Assembly (NCBI RefSeq): GCF_014203365.1
Contig: NZ_JACHIS010000001.1
Coordinates: 6,200,001 to 6,264,000 of the forward strand
Length of the DNA stretch: 64,000 nucleotides
Direction: 5' to 3'
From: Actinoalloteichus hymeniacidonis
Lineage (GTDB): Bacteria; Actinomycetota; Actinomycetes; Mycobacteriales; Pseudonocardiaceae
Shown here piece after piece: positions 28,545-36,803 of the stretch. Both the position numbers and the translations under genes were made by a program. The number at the start of each line of letters is the position of its first letter. Position 1 is the first letter of the stretch. The notes beneath the pieces were generated by a model that was not told the DNA's origin, ran no database searches, and saw only the letters and a list, made by a program, of their open reading frames with translations.

Positions 28545-28985
28545 ATGACCACCGCCGCGCATCTGCCGCCCATGATCGACGACGACACCACCGACCACCA
28601 CGAGGACATCGCCGCCATCACCCAGGTGATCGCCGATACCCAGACCGCCTTCAACACCAACGACGCCGACCTGCTGACCGAGCACTTCGCCGAGAACGCG
28701 ACCGTCGTCAACGCCGTCGGCATGATGATGTCGGGTCGCCCGACACTGCACGCCGCGAACCAGCGCGGGCTGGCCGGTTTCCTCCGGGACGAATACGCCC
28801 GTTACGAGGTCCTGGATGTGCGATTCCCTCGGCCCGATGTCGCGCTCGCCTACAAGAACGCCAGGTCGACCACCCCGGAAGGCGAGCTGATCGACGTCGA
28901 TCCGACGATGATCGCGCTCTATGTCCTGGTCAAGGAGGCGGGCCGTTGGTGGGTGATCGCCAGGCAGAACACGCTGGTCCCGTGA
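28545..28985 (+). CDS. SnoaL-like/SgcJ-EcaC family protein
   Basis: A 146-residue protein of the NTF2-like fold. EDIAAITQVIADTQTAFN, DADLLTEHFAENATVVNAVG and the end EAGRWWVIARQNTLVP are typical of the SgcJ/EcaC branch of SnoaL-like proteins, small alpha+beta barrels that act as cyclases, hydroxylases or binding proteins. Substrate cannot be predicted. Divergent from the GDPD gene, followed 102 bp later by the P450; a shared pathway is possible but not shown. Confidence 0.82.
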   Translation: MTTAAHLPPMIDDDTTDHHEDIAAITQVIADTQTAFNTNDADLLTEHFAENATVVNAVGMMMSGRPTLHAANQRGLAGFLRDEYARYEVLDVRFPRPDVALAYKNARSTTPEGELIDVDPTMIALYVLVKEAGRWWVIARQNTLVP

Positions 28986-29087
28986 GGTCGCCCGGCGCGC
29001 AGCCGGCTGTATCGACGGCCTCACGGTGATCAACCGCAGGTGAGACGGGCCGTGGGCGATGTCGTCACACTCGGTTCTGGGCATACC

Positions 29088-30308
29088 GTGTCGACTGTGA
29101 CCGCTGTCCAGCCTGCTCAGCAGCCTTTCGATCCCGCAGATCCCGCCTTCCTGGCCGATCCGTACCCGACCTTCGCCGCGTTGCGGGAGGCAGGGCCGGT
29201 GCACTGGCACGAAGGAATGGGACTGCATCTCGCCGTCACCCACGGGGTCGCCTCTGCGGTGCTGCGGCATCGCAGCCTCGGGCGGATCTGGGTCGACGCC
29301 GAACCCGCCGCCGAGTTCGGCGCGTTCAACCTGCTGCATCAGACCTCGCTGCTGGAGAACGAGCCGCCCACCCACACCCGGCTGCGCAGGCTGGTGTCCT
29401 CGGCGTTCGGCCGGGGACATGTGGAGCGGCTGCGGCCGTGGGTGGAGCAGCTCGCCGACGATCTAGTCGCCGGTCTCGCCGCAACGATCGACGAGACCGG
29501 CTCCGGCGATGTGCTGGCCGAGGTCGCCGCGCCACTGCCGGTCGCCGTGATCGCCCAGCTCCTCGGGGTGCCCGAGGCCGACCGTGGGCTGTTGCAGCCC
29601 TGGTCGAACGCGATCGTGAAGATGTACGAGTTCGGCCTCGCCGAAGCACGCAGGCGCGAGGCCGAGCAGGCTTCCGCCGAATTCGTCGCCTACCTGCGGG
29701 AGCTGATCGCCCTGCGGCGCAACGATCCCGGTGACGACCTGGTCTCCGACCTGGTGGCCGTCACCGACGCCGATGGCGCGCGACTGACGGAGGACGAGCT
29801 GATCGGCACCGCCGTGCTGTTGCTGATGGCGGGGCACGAGGCATCGGTCAACGTGGTGGGCAACGGGGTCCGGGCCCTGTTGCAGAACCCGCAGCAGTGG
29901 CAGCGGCTACTCGACGATCCCGCGTTGCTGCCGACGGCCGCCGACGAGCTGATCCGCTACGACTCGCCGTTGCAGCTCTTCGAACGCACCGCCGTCGAGG
30001 ACGTCGAGATCGCCGGGGTTCGGATTCGCGAGGGCGAGAAGATCGCCGCGCTACTCGGCTCCGCCGCCCGCGACCCGGAGGTGTTCGCCGAACCCGACCG
30101 GCTCGACGTCGGCCGCGATCCCAATCCGCACATCGGTTTCGGCCTCGGAATCCACTATTGCCTCGGTGCTCCGCTGGCCAGAATCGAGGTGATCGCCACC
30201 CTCGATGCGCTCCGCCGCAGGCTCCCGACGCTGTCCTCGGCGGGCACCCCGCGACGACGTGGCGAATTCGTCATCAGGGGACTGCACGATCTACCCGTGA
30301 GCCGATAA
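29088..30308 (+). CDS. Cytochrome P450
   Basis: A 406-residue soluble bacterial P450. Seen: PPTHTRLRRLVSSAF (C-helix), the I-helix LLMAGHEASVNVVGNG, the ExxR motif in DELIRYD and the heme-binding FGLGIHYCLGAPLAR with the Cys ligand at about 358. In the I-helix the usual Thr of the acid-alcohol pair is Ala (AGHEAS), as in a subset of actinobacterial P450s. No ferredoxin gene adjoins. GTG at 29088 is tentative; GTG at 29097 is equally possible and neither has a clear ribosome site. Substrate unknown. Confidence 0.92.
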   Translation: MSTVTAVQPAQQPFDPADPAFLADPYPTFAALREAGPVHWHEGMGLHLAVTHGVASAVLRHRSLGRIWVDAEPAAEFGAFNLLHQTSLLENEPPTHTRLRRLVSSAFGRGHVERLRPWVEQLADDLVAGLAATIDETGSGDVLAEVAAPLPVAVIAQLLGVPEADRGLLQPWSNAIVKMYEFGLAEARRREAEQASAEFVAYLRELIALRRNDPGDDLVSDLVAVTDADGARLTEDELIGTAVLLLMAGHEASVNVVGNGVRALLQNPQQWQRLLDDPALLPTAADELIRYDSPLQLFERTAVEDVEIAGVRIREGEKIAALLGSAARDPEVFAEPDRLDVGRDPNPHIGFGLGIHYCLGAPLARIEVIATLDALRRRLPTLSSAGTPRRRGEFVIRGLHDLPVSR

Positions 30309-30427
30309 GGAAGAGTCGCAGGTAGCGGTGGGCATTTCGTGCCGACCGCTGCCCGACATTGCTCCATTCGGGCGACAAAACCCGGCTGGATTGCCTCGCT
30401 GGCACCGATCATCGGAGCATGGGAACC

Positions 30428-31843
30428 GTGAGTGAACTGTTGACCGATCGCACAGTTCTCACCACGCTTGCCGTCATCGGCGTGCTGGGCATGTTCGTCA
30501 TGCTCTGTCGGGCCCGCCGCGTCAGCACCTCCATCGAGGATGCCACGCTGCGCGCGCTGCACCGGGTCTCCCAGGCCGCGCCGGAACTACGCGAAGGGCT
30601 CACCGAGGAGTCCGCCAACCGGGCGACACCGCACCTCCGCGAGCTGCTCCAGTGTGTAGCCGTCGGGCTCACCGACCGATCCGGCCTGATCAGCTGGGAC
30701 GGCGAGGCAAACCACCATTACGCCGACCTCGCCGGCCGGGTCGGCGACGTGATCTCCGACGGCAAACACGCCCACATCGACCACGCCGACCTCGACTGCA
30801 CATACAAAGGCTGCCCGATGCGCCACGCATCGATCATTCCGCTGCTGGTCGAGGGCGAGATCAAGGGTTCGCTCGTCGTGGTCGCCGACAGCGGTGGCAA
30901 GCGGGTCATCAATGCCGCCGAGGAACTCGGGCATTACGTCTGCACCCAGTTGGCGCTGGCCGAACTCCAGGAATCCAGGGAACGACTGGCCAAGGCCGAG
31001 GTGCAGGCCTTACGCGCCCAGATCTCCCCGCATTTCATCTACAACGCGCTGAACACCATCTCCTCGTTCATCCGCACCGATCCGGAAGAGGCCCGCGACC
31101 TACTTCAGGACTTCGCCGAGTTCACCCGCTACTCGTTCCGCGCGACCGGCCTGTTCACCACGTTGGCCGAGGAATTGCGCAACGTCGACCGCTATCTGAC
31201 CCTGGAACGAGCCCGTTACGGCCACGACCGACTGCGCGTCCAACTGCGCATCGCCCCCGAGGTGCTGCCCGCCGTGGTGCCGTTCCTGGTGGTGCAACCG
31301 CTGGTGGAGAACGCGGTCCGGCACGGATTGGCCAGCAAGCGCGGCGGCGGGACCGTGACCGTCGAAGCGGCCGACAACGGGAACGAGGCGCTGATCAGCG
31401 TCGAGGACGACGGCGTCGGCATGGACCCGAACCGGCTGAACAAGGAATTCACCAACGCCCACCTGACCGGCGCACACGTCGGACTCGGCAACATCCACGA
31501 CCGGATGCAATCGGTGTTCGGCAACGAATACGGCCTGGTCGTGGAGACCAACATCGGCGCGGGAATGCGCGTCACCATGCGGGTGCCCAAGTACAGCCCC
31601 GGCGTGCGGCCGTTGCCCAGCGCCGACGAACCGCTGGAATCGGTGGAGCCGCCGGAGACCCCGATCGACGAGGTACAGGAACCCGCGCCGACCACGAAAG
31701 AACCGGACGCCGACGAGGAGCCGCGCGAGCGGACCCGGACCGAACTGGCCACGCCGAGCGAGCCGGCAGACACCGAGGAACCCGCCGGGGAGAACGCCGC
31801 CGCCGAGAAATCGGCCGCCGATACGGCGAGCACGGCGGGCTAG
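30428..31843 (+). CDS. LytS-type sensor histidine kinase
   Basis: A 471-residue kinase with one N-terminal membrane helix, a GAF-like sensor region (about 55-175, containing CTYKGCPMRH), a coiled linker and the LytS/YehU kinase core. The phospho-His is in ISPHFIYNALN (about residue 201); ATP-binding motifs are PLVENAVRHG, VEDDGVGM and GLGNIHDRM. An acidic, Pro-rich 90-residue tail follows, which is unusual. An ATG at 30419 is possible but its GGAG is too close, so GTG 30428 is chosen. TTA codon at 31010. Its partner is the LytTR regulator 1.2 kb downstream. Confidence 0.9.
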   Translation: MSELLTDRTVLTTLAVIGVLGMFVMLCRARRVSTSIEDATLRALHRVSQAAPELREGLTEESANRATPHLRELLQCVAVGLTDRSGLISWDGEANHHYADLAGRVGDVISDGKHAHIDHADLDCTYKGCPMRHASIIPLLVEGEIKGSLVVVADSGGKRVINAAEELGHYVCTQLALAELQESRERLAKAEVQALRAQISPHFIYNALNTISSFIRTDPEEARDLLQDFAEFTRYSFRATGLFTTLAEELRNVDRYLTLERARYGHDRLRVQLRIAPEVLPAVVPFLVVQPLVENAVRHGLASKRGGGTVTVEAADNGNEALISVEDDGVGMDPNRLNKEFTNAHLTGAHVGLGNIHDRMQSVFGNEYGLVVETNIGAGMRVTMRVPKYSPGVRPLPSADEPLESVEPPETPIDEVQEPAPTTKEPDADEEPRERTRTELATPSEPADTEEPAGENAAAEKSAADTASTAG

Positions 31844-31991
31844 TGCTGGTGTCCGAGGGCCACGACCGCAGGCGGATCGGACCGCCCGGGTGCCCGGAGG
31901 AGCCGCGAAACCGCAGCCAATCGGCGTGGAACGAGTCGTTCACGAGTCGAAGGTCTCGATCATCCATCGTCTTTCGAGCTAGGGTCGAGGC

Positions 31992-32897
31992 ATGAGCGTG
32001 ACCGACAAACTGGCAGCCCGGCTGCCGCTGCCTGGCAGGCTCGGCGAGCGCGGAGACCGTGCCCCGGTGGTCGGAGTGGTCCGACTGCACGGTGTGATCA
32101 CGGCGAATCCCGGCCCGGGAACGAGAGGCGCTCTCAATCTGCACAGCGTCGAAACCGCGCTGACCAGAGCTTTCTCGCATGAACGACTCGCCGCCGTCGC
32201 CCTGGTGATCAACTCGCCCGGTGGGTCGCCCACGCAGTCCGCACTGATCGCGGACCGGATCATGGGTCTGGCCGAGGAGAAGTCCCGGCGTGGCCGCAAG
32301 ATCCCGGTGATCGCCTTCTGTGAGGACGTCGCCGCCTCGGGCGGCTACTGGCTGGCCTGCGCGGCCGACGAGATCTACGCGCATCCGACGTCGATGGTCG
32401 GTTCGATCGGCGTGATCAGCAGCGGTTTCGGCCTGACCGGATTGTTGGAGCGCTTCGGCGTGGAACGGCGGATTCACACCGCCGGTACGAACAAGGTCCG
32501 CCTGGACCCCTTCTCCCCGGAGAAGGACGAGGACGTCGCCTGGCTGAAGAACCTCCAGACCGAACTGCACGAGCAGTTCGTGGAGTGGGTGCGCACCCGG
32601 CGCGGCGACCGGTTGAGCGGTTCGACCGAGGAATTGTTCTCCGGCGAGGTCTTCACCGGGGTCACCGGCAGACAACTGGGTCTGATCGACGAGCTCGGCA
32701 CCCTGCGTCAGGTCATCTCGCGTCGGTTCCCCACCGCGGAGATCTCGGTGGCCGAACCACGCAAGAATCTCCTGGCCCGGCTCGGAATCGGTGGTGGCGC
32801 ACAGAGTCTGTTGGGCGGTAACCATGCCTCGACCGCACTGCTACAGGCAATCGATGGTCTCGAACAGCGGGCGATGTGGAACCGATTCGGGCTCTAA
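31992..32897 (+). CDS. S49-family (SppA-like) serine peptidase
   Basis: A 301-residue protein of the signal-peptide-peptidase family. LVINSPGGSPTQSALI, the nucleophile Ser in DVAASGGYWLACAADE (about 115) and the catalytic Lys in AGTNKVRLDPFS are visible. Length fits the short, SppA/SohB-like form. No clear membrane helix is present, so it may act at the inner face or be membrane-associated. It lies between the histidine kinase and its response regulator on the same strand, an arrangement worth noting. Confidence 0.88.
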   Translation: MSVTDKLAARLPLPGRLGERGDRAPVVGVVRLHGVITANPGPGTRGALNLHSVETALTRAFSHERLAAVALVINSPGGSPTQSALIADRIMGLAEEKSRRGRKIPVIAFCEDVAASGGYWLACAADEIYAHPTSMVGSIGVISSGFGLTGLLERFGVERRIHTAGTNKVRLDPFSPEKDEDVAWLKNLQTELHEQFVEWVRTRRGDRLSGSTEELFSGEVFTGVTGRQLGLIDELGTLRQVISRRFPTAEISVAEPRKNLLARLGIGGGAQSLLGGNHASTALLQAIDGLEQRAMWNRFGL

Positions 32898-33002
32898 CCC
32901 AGCCCAGAATGGTCACCGCGCAGTGGGGCTTGCCACACTATCGAGCAGATGCTCGGTCCTGGACAACCGCGACACGCGCCCTGGGCAGGAAATGAAGGCA
33001 CT

Positions 33003-33827
33003 GTGAATACTCAGGAGAACGGCGCGGGACTCATCGTCCTCGCGGTCGACGACGAGGATCGCGGCCTGGACGAATTGCTGTACTGCCTGCGCCGCAACGG
33101 CCGGGTCCGCCGAATTCTGACCGCATTCGATTCGGCGGACGCCTTGCGGGTGCTGCGGAGTAACGACGCCGAGCTGCGCGAACGCTCCCGCGCGGGCTTG
33201 TCGCCGGTGGACGTCGTCTTCCTCGACATCGCGATGCCCGGCCTGGACGGGATGGAGCTGGGCAAGGTGCTCACCGCGTTCCGCGTTCCGCCTGCGTTGA
33301 TCTTCGTGACCGGGTTCGACAATCAATCCCTCGAAGCGTTCAACGTCGGCGCCACCGACTATCTGGTCAAACCTCCGACCGCAGACCGGGTCGACGAGGC
33401 CCTGCGCCGGGCGGAGCGACTGCGTAAACCGGAAAGCGGAATGGCCACCATCACGCCCGTCGAGGACGAGGTCATCCCCGTCGAACTCGCCGGAACCACC
33501 AAGCTGATCCCCCGGTCCTCGATCCGCTATGTGGAGGCGCAGGGCGATTACGCGCGGCTGCACACCGTCGAAGGCAGTCACCTGGTGCGGATTCCGTTGT
33601 CGCAGTTGGAGGAGCGCTGGTCCGAGGTGGGCTTCGCGCGGATTCACCGCTCCTATCTGGTCTCGCTGGCGCTGGTGAGCGAACTCCAGATGTCCTCGTC
33701 GGGCTATTCCGTGCGGTTGGGCACCGGCGAGACCGCCATCGAACTGCCGGTCAGTCGTCGACACACCCGGGAATTGAAGGACCGACTGGTTCGACCGCCC
33801 AAACGAGGACTCGGTCCGGGCCGATGA
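33003..33827 (+). CDS. LytTR-family response regulator
   Basis: A 274-residue regulator. Receiver domain (about 8-130) with acidic pocket VDDED, phospho-Asp in VFLDIAMPG (about 75) and Lys in DYLVKPP. The C-terminal LytTR DNA-binding domain is marked by SIRYVEAQGDYARLHT and FARIHRSYLVSLA. GTG start with AAGG upstream. It overlaps the next gene by four bases (ATGA). It is the expected partner of the LytS-type kinase and a likely regulator of the adjoining symporters, as BtsSR/YpdAB are for pyruvate uptake in E. coli. Confidence 0.92.
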   Translation: MNTQENGAGLIVLAVDDEDRGLDELLYCLRRNGRVRRILTAFDSADALRVLRSNDAELRERSRAGLSPVDVVFLDIAMPGLDGMELGKVLTAFRVPPALIFVTGFDNQSLEAFNVGATDYLVKPPTADRVDEALRRAERLRKPESGMATITPVEDEVIPVELAGTTKLIPRSSIRYVEAQGDYARLHTVEGSHLVRIPLSQLEERWSEVGFARIHRSYLVSLALVSELQMSSSGYSVRLGTGETAIELPVSRRHTRELKDRLVRPPKRGLGPGR

Positions 33828-34249
33828 TTCCACCGGACGACAGCAGGGCCGAGCTTCCGGACCCCGACACGCTCGAACCGCCCCCCGGGCGCCGACTCCG
33901 CCGGGTGAAGGTGGTGCTCGCCGACCGGCGGGCCGCCCGCAAACCGCTGCGTGAACTGGCGGAACTGGGTGAGCAGACCAGCGTCGGCGAGGCGTTGGTG
34001 CGCAACCTCATTCGGGCCCAGCTGCGCACGACGTTACGGTTAACCCTGCTGGTCGCGGTGCTGCTCGGCGTTCTTCCGCTGTTGTTCTGGTTGTTCCCCG
34101 GCTTCGCGACGCTGTCGATCGCGGGCATTCGGATCTCGTGGGTTCTGTTGGGTGTGCTGCCGTTTCCGCTGTTCATCGCGATCGGATACGCCTACAACAC
34201 GCAGGCGCAACGCAACGATCGAGACTTCATCGACATGGTGGAGAAGTGA
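33824..34249 (+). CDS. Small two-helix membrane protein of the symporter module
   Basis: A 141-residue protein: charged, Arg/Pro-rich cytoplasmic start, then two membrane helices (LTLLVAVLLGVLPLLFWLF and WVLLGVLPFPLFIAIGYAY) and a short acidic tail. It occupies the position that DUF485 proteins hold before acetate/monocarboxylate symporters and looks functionally equivalent, though the DUF485 signature is not clear. ATGA overlap with the LytTR gene indicates coupled translation. Confidence 0.8.
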   Translation: MIPPDDSRAELPDPDTLEPPPGRRLRRVKVVLADRRAARKPLRELAELGEQTSVGEALVRNLIRAQLRTTLRLTLLVAVLLGVLPLLFWLFPGFATLSIAGIRISWVLLGVLPFPLFIAIGYAYNTQAQRNDRDFIDMVEK

Positions 34250-34391
34250 TGTCGGCCGGTGGGCGTGGATTGCCGTGCCGAGCAGGTCGGCGGGATCGGG
34301 TGCGTAGCGCTGCCGGTGGTGGCGGTCCGAACCGGTCTCGGCGTCGAAACGTGGCCGCGAAAACGGACACCGTGGAGTAAAGGGCCGCACC

Positions 34392-36251
34392 GTGGAGCCG
34401 ACTCTCTGGGCGATCGTAGGCATCGTGATGATGGCCGTCGTCATCTTCGCCCTGGGCATCTTCGGGACCCGCTCGGTGCACACGACCTCCGATTTCCTCG
34501 TGGCGCGCCGAGGAATCGGCGCCGAACGCAACGCCGCCGCCATCTCCGGCGAGTACCTGTCGGCGGCCTCGTTCCTGGGTATCGCCGGGCTCATCCTGAA
34601 AGACGGCGCGGACGCGCTGTGGTACCCGATCGGCTTCACCGGCGGATATCTGCTGCTGTTGATGTTCGTGGTCGCGCCGCTGCGGCGCTCCGGGGCCTAC
34701 ACCCTGCCCGACTTCGCCGAGGCCAGACTCGGCTCGACCCGGCTGCGCAGGCTCGCCACGCTCACCGTCGTGGTGATCTGTTGGCTGTATGTGGTCCCGC
34801 AGTTGCAGGGCGCCGGGCTGACGTTGGAGACGGTCACCGGCCTGCCGTTCTGGGCGGGCGCCGCGTTGGTCGCCGTGCTGGTCGTGGTCAACGTGCTCAG
34901 CGGCGGGTTGCGGACGGTCACCCTGGTGCAGGCGGTCCAGTACTGGGTGAAGTTGTTCGCGATCTCCTTACCGGCCTTCCTGCTGGTCATCTTCTTCGTG
35001 GCGGACCCGGATCGCACCCGCCGCAGCCTGGAGGCGGAGCTGCCGCCCCGCTTCGAACTCGAAACCTCGATCACGGTGTCCACGGACGTGGTGTTGGAGG
35101 TCGCCGCGCCGGTGCATCTGGAAGCCAGCGGAGTCGTCAACGGGCAGCTCGCCGACGGCACCGTCTTCTGGTCGGAGGGCATGCACAGCGTCGAGGCCGG
35201 TACCGAACTCGTCTTCCCGAGGTATGCCGCGGTTCCGGTGGTGGAGGGCGCGCCCGCCGAGAACGCCTCCTGGCTGACCCCGCAGGACGACGGCGATGGT
35301 CGCGGGCTGTTCGCCACCTATTCGCTGATCATCGCGGCCTTCCTCGGCACGATGGGTCTGCCGCACATCCTGGTTCGCTTCTACACCAATCCCAGTGGGC
35401 AGGCCGCCCGGCGCACCACGCTGTTCGTGTTGATGCTGCTCGGGCTGTTCTTCCTGTTCCCCACGATCTTCGGGGCGCTGTCCCGGATCTACGTTCCGCA
35501 GCTGTTGGTGACCGGTTCGACCGATGCCGCGGTACTGCTGTTGCCCGGGGCGATGGTGAACGGCTGGCCCGGCTATCTGCTCGGTGCGGTGACGGCCGCC
35601 GGCGCATTCGCGGCCTTCGTCTCGACCGCCTCGGCCCTGGTCGCCTGCGCGGCCGGGGTGGTGGCCACCGACGTCCTGCGGCGCGGCTCGATGAACGATT
35701 TCCGGCTGGCGGCCGTGGTCTCGGCGCTCATTCCGGTGCTCGGAGCCCTCTACTTCACCAATCTCAGCATCGCGCAGTCGGTCGGCATGGTGATGGCGCT
35801 CGCTGCGGCGACCTTCTGCCCGCTGCTGGTGTTGGGCGTCTGGTGGCGGGGATTGACGGCGACCGGCGCGATGGTGGGGATGTCGGTCGGCGGCGGGCTG
35901 ACGCTGCTGTCGATGGCGCTGACCATGGTCATGCAGCGGTGGTCGCTCGATTGGCTGGCCACGATCACCGCGCAGCCTGCGTTGATCACCGTGCCTGCGG
36001 CGTTCCTGACGATGGTGGTGGTGAGCCGGGCCACCGCCCGCCAGGTTCCTCCGGACGTCTCGCGCATCCTGCTGCGGATGCACGCCCCGGACCGACTCGG
36101 GCTGATGCAGGACCGCGACCTCGAACGCTTCGGGTTCGCCGACGAGCCGAAGACCGAGAGCGCAACGGCGTCCGACGATCGGGGCGCCCACGAAGCACCC
36201 GAACCGCGTCGCCCGCGAGTGGCTCGACACCGCCCGAAGTCCGATCCCTGA
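34392..36251 (+). CDS. Sodium:solute symporter family permease (monocarboxylate type)
   Basis: A 619-residue transporter with about 13 membrane helices. SGEYLSAASFLGIAGLI and GTMGLPHILVRFYTNPSG are signatures shared with ActP/MctC acetate and pyruvate carriers. An insertion of about 90 residues (about 220-310), predicted outside the membrane, separates the middle helices and is not present in the second symporter. A charged tail of 50 residues follows the last helix. GTG start. It follows the small membrane protein after 142 bp and carries a TTA codon (ISLPAF). Confidence 0.9.
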   Translation: MEPTLWAIVGIVMMAVVIFALGIFGTRSVHTTSDFLVARRGIGAERNAAAISGEYLSAASFLGIAGLILKDGADALWYPIGFTGGYLLLLMFVVAPLRRSGAYTLPDFAEARLGSTRLRRLATLTVVVICWLYVVPQLQGAGLTLETVTGLPFWAGAALVAVLVVVNVLSGGLRTVTLVQAVQYWVKLFAISLPAFLLVIFFVADPDRTRRSLEAELPPRFELETSITVSTDVVLEVAAPVHLEASGVVNGQLADGTVFWSEGMHSVEAGTELVFPRYAAVPVVEGAPAENASWLTPQDDGDGRGLFATYSLIIAAFLGTMGLPHILVRFYTNPSGQAARRTTLFVLMLLGLFFLFPTIFGALSRIYVPQLLVTGSTDAAVLLLPGAMVNGWPGYLLGAVTAAGAFAAFVSTASALVACAAGVVATDVLRRGSMNDFRLAAVVSALIPVLGALYFTNLSIAQSVGMVMALAAATFCPLLVLGVWWRGLTATGAMVGMSVGGGLTLLSMALTMVMQRWSLDWLATITAQPALITVPAAFLTMVVVSRATARQVPPDVSRILLRMHAPDRLGLMQDRDLERFGFADEPKTESATASDDRGAHEAPEPRRPRVARHRPKSDP

Positions 36252-36367
36252 GTCACCATCGTCCCGCCGATCACTCAATAGCAGCAGGCGAAAGTTCCAA
36301 AGAGTGATGATCGAACTACTTATCGGTCACTCACCGTCTCCAAAAACACCCTGCGCAGTCGGATTCG

Positions 36368-36398
36368 GCCGTTAGCTCGCGGTAAGCCGCCCGTTTGG
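36368..36398 (+). promoter_or_regulatory. Possible LytTR direct-repeat binding site
   Basis: GCCGTTAGC and CCCGTTTGG are 9-base elements with a shared CCGTT core, separated by 13 bp (22 bp start to start). Known LytTR regulators bind pairs of 9-bp elements with a central GTT, about 12 bp apart. The pair lies 64 bp before the DUF485-actP start. Assignment is inferred from pattern and context. Confidence 0.4.
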
Positions 36399-36461
36399 GG
36401 GCTTCCGGTGTGATCAAGGTGACACAAGCATGTGGTGCACCCCACGCCAGAGGGAGATCCC

Positions 36462-36803
36462 GTGAGCGAAACACCGCAGCCCCGCCCCCCAGAACCGCCC
36501 GCCTGGGAAACGATCCAGGCCAGTCCCGAATTCGGCGACCTACGACGCCGACTGCGCAACTTCGTCTTCCCCATGACCGCGCTGTTCCTCGGCTGGTACC
36601 TGCTCTACGTACTACTGGCCGACTACGCGCACGAGTTCATGAGCATCAAGGTCATCGGCAACATCAACGTCGGCCTGATCCTGGGCCTGCTCCAGTTCGT
36701 CTCCACCTTCCTGATCACGACGCTCTACGTGCGCTTCGCCAACCGCAAGCTCGATCCGCTCGCCGACCGAATTCGGGAAGATGCCGAAGGAGGCGACCGA
36801 TGA
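36462..36803 (+). CDS. DUF485 membrane protein
   Basis: A 113-residue protein with two membrane helices (FVFPMTALFLGWYLLYVLLA and VGLILGLLQFVSTFLITTLY). DUF485 proteins precede acetate/cation symporters (YjcH-ActP in E. coli) and are thought to assist them. The GTG at 36462 has GGGAGA five bases upstream. The end overlaps the symporter start by four bases (ATGA), showing coupled translation. Confidence 0.9.
   Translation: MSETPQPRPPEPPAWETIQASPEFGDLRRRLRNFVFPMTALFLGWYLLYVLLADYAHEFMSIKVIGNINVGLILGLLQFVSTFLITTLYVRFANRKLDPLADRIREDAEGGDR

Noticed and set aside
34259-36307. Alternative plus frame of 682 codons over the first symporter
   Set aside because: Translation is Arg/Gly-rich without membrane helices, while the overlapping frame gives a complete symporter.
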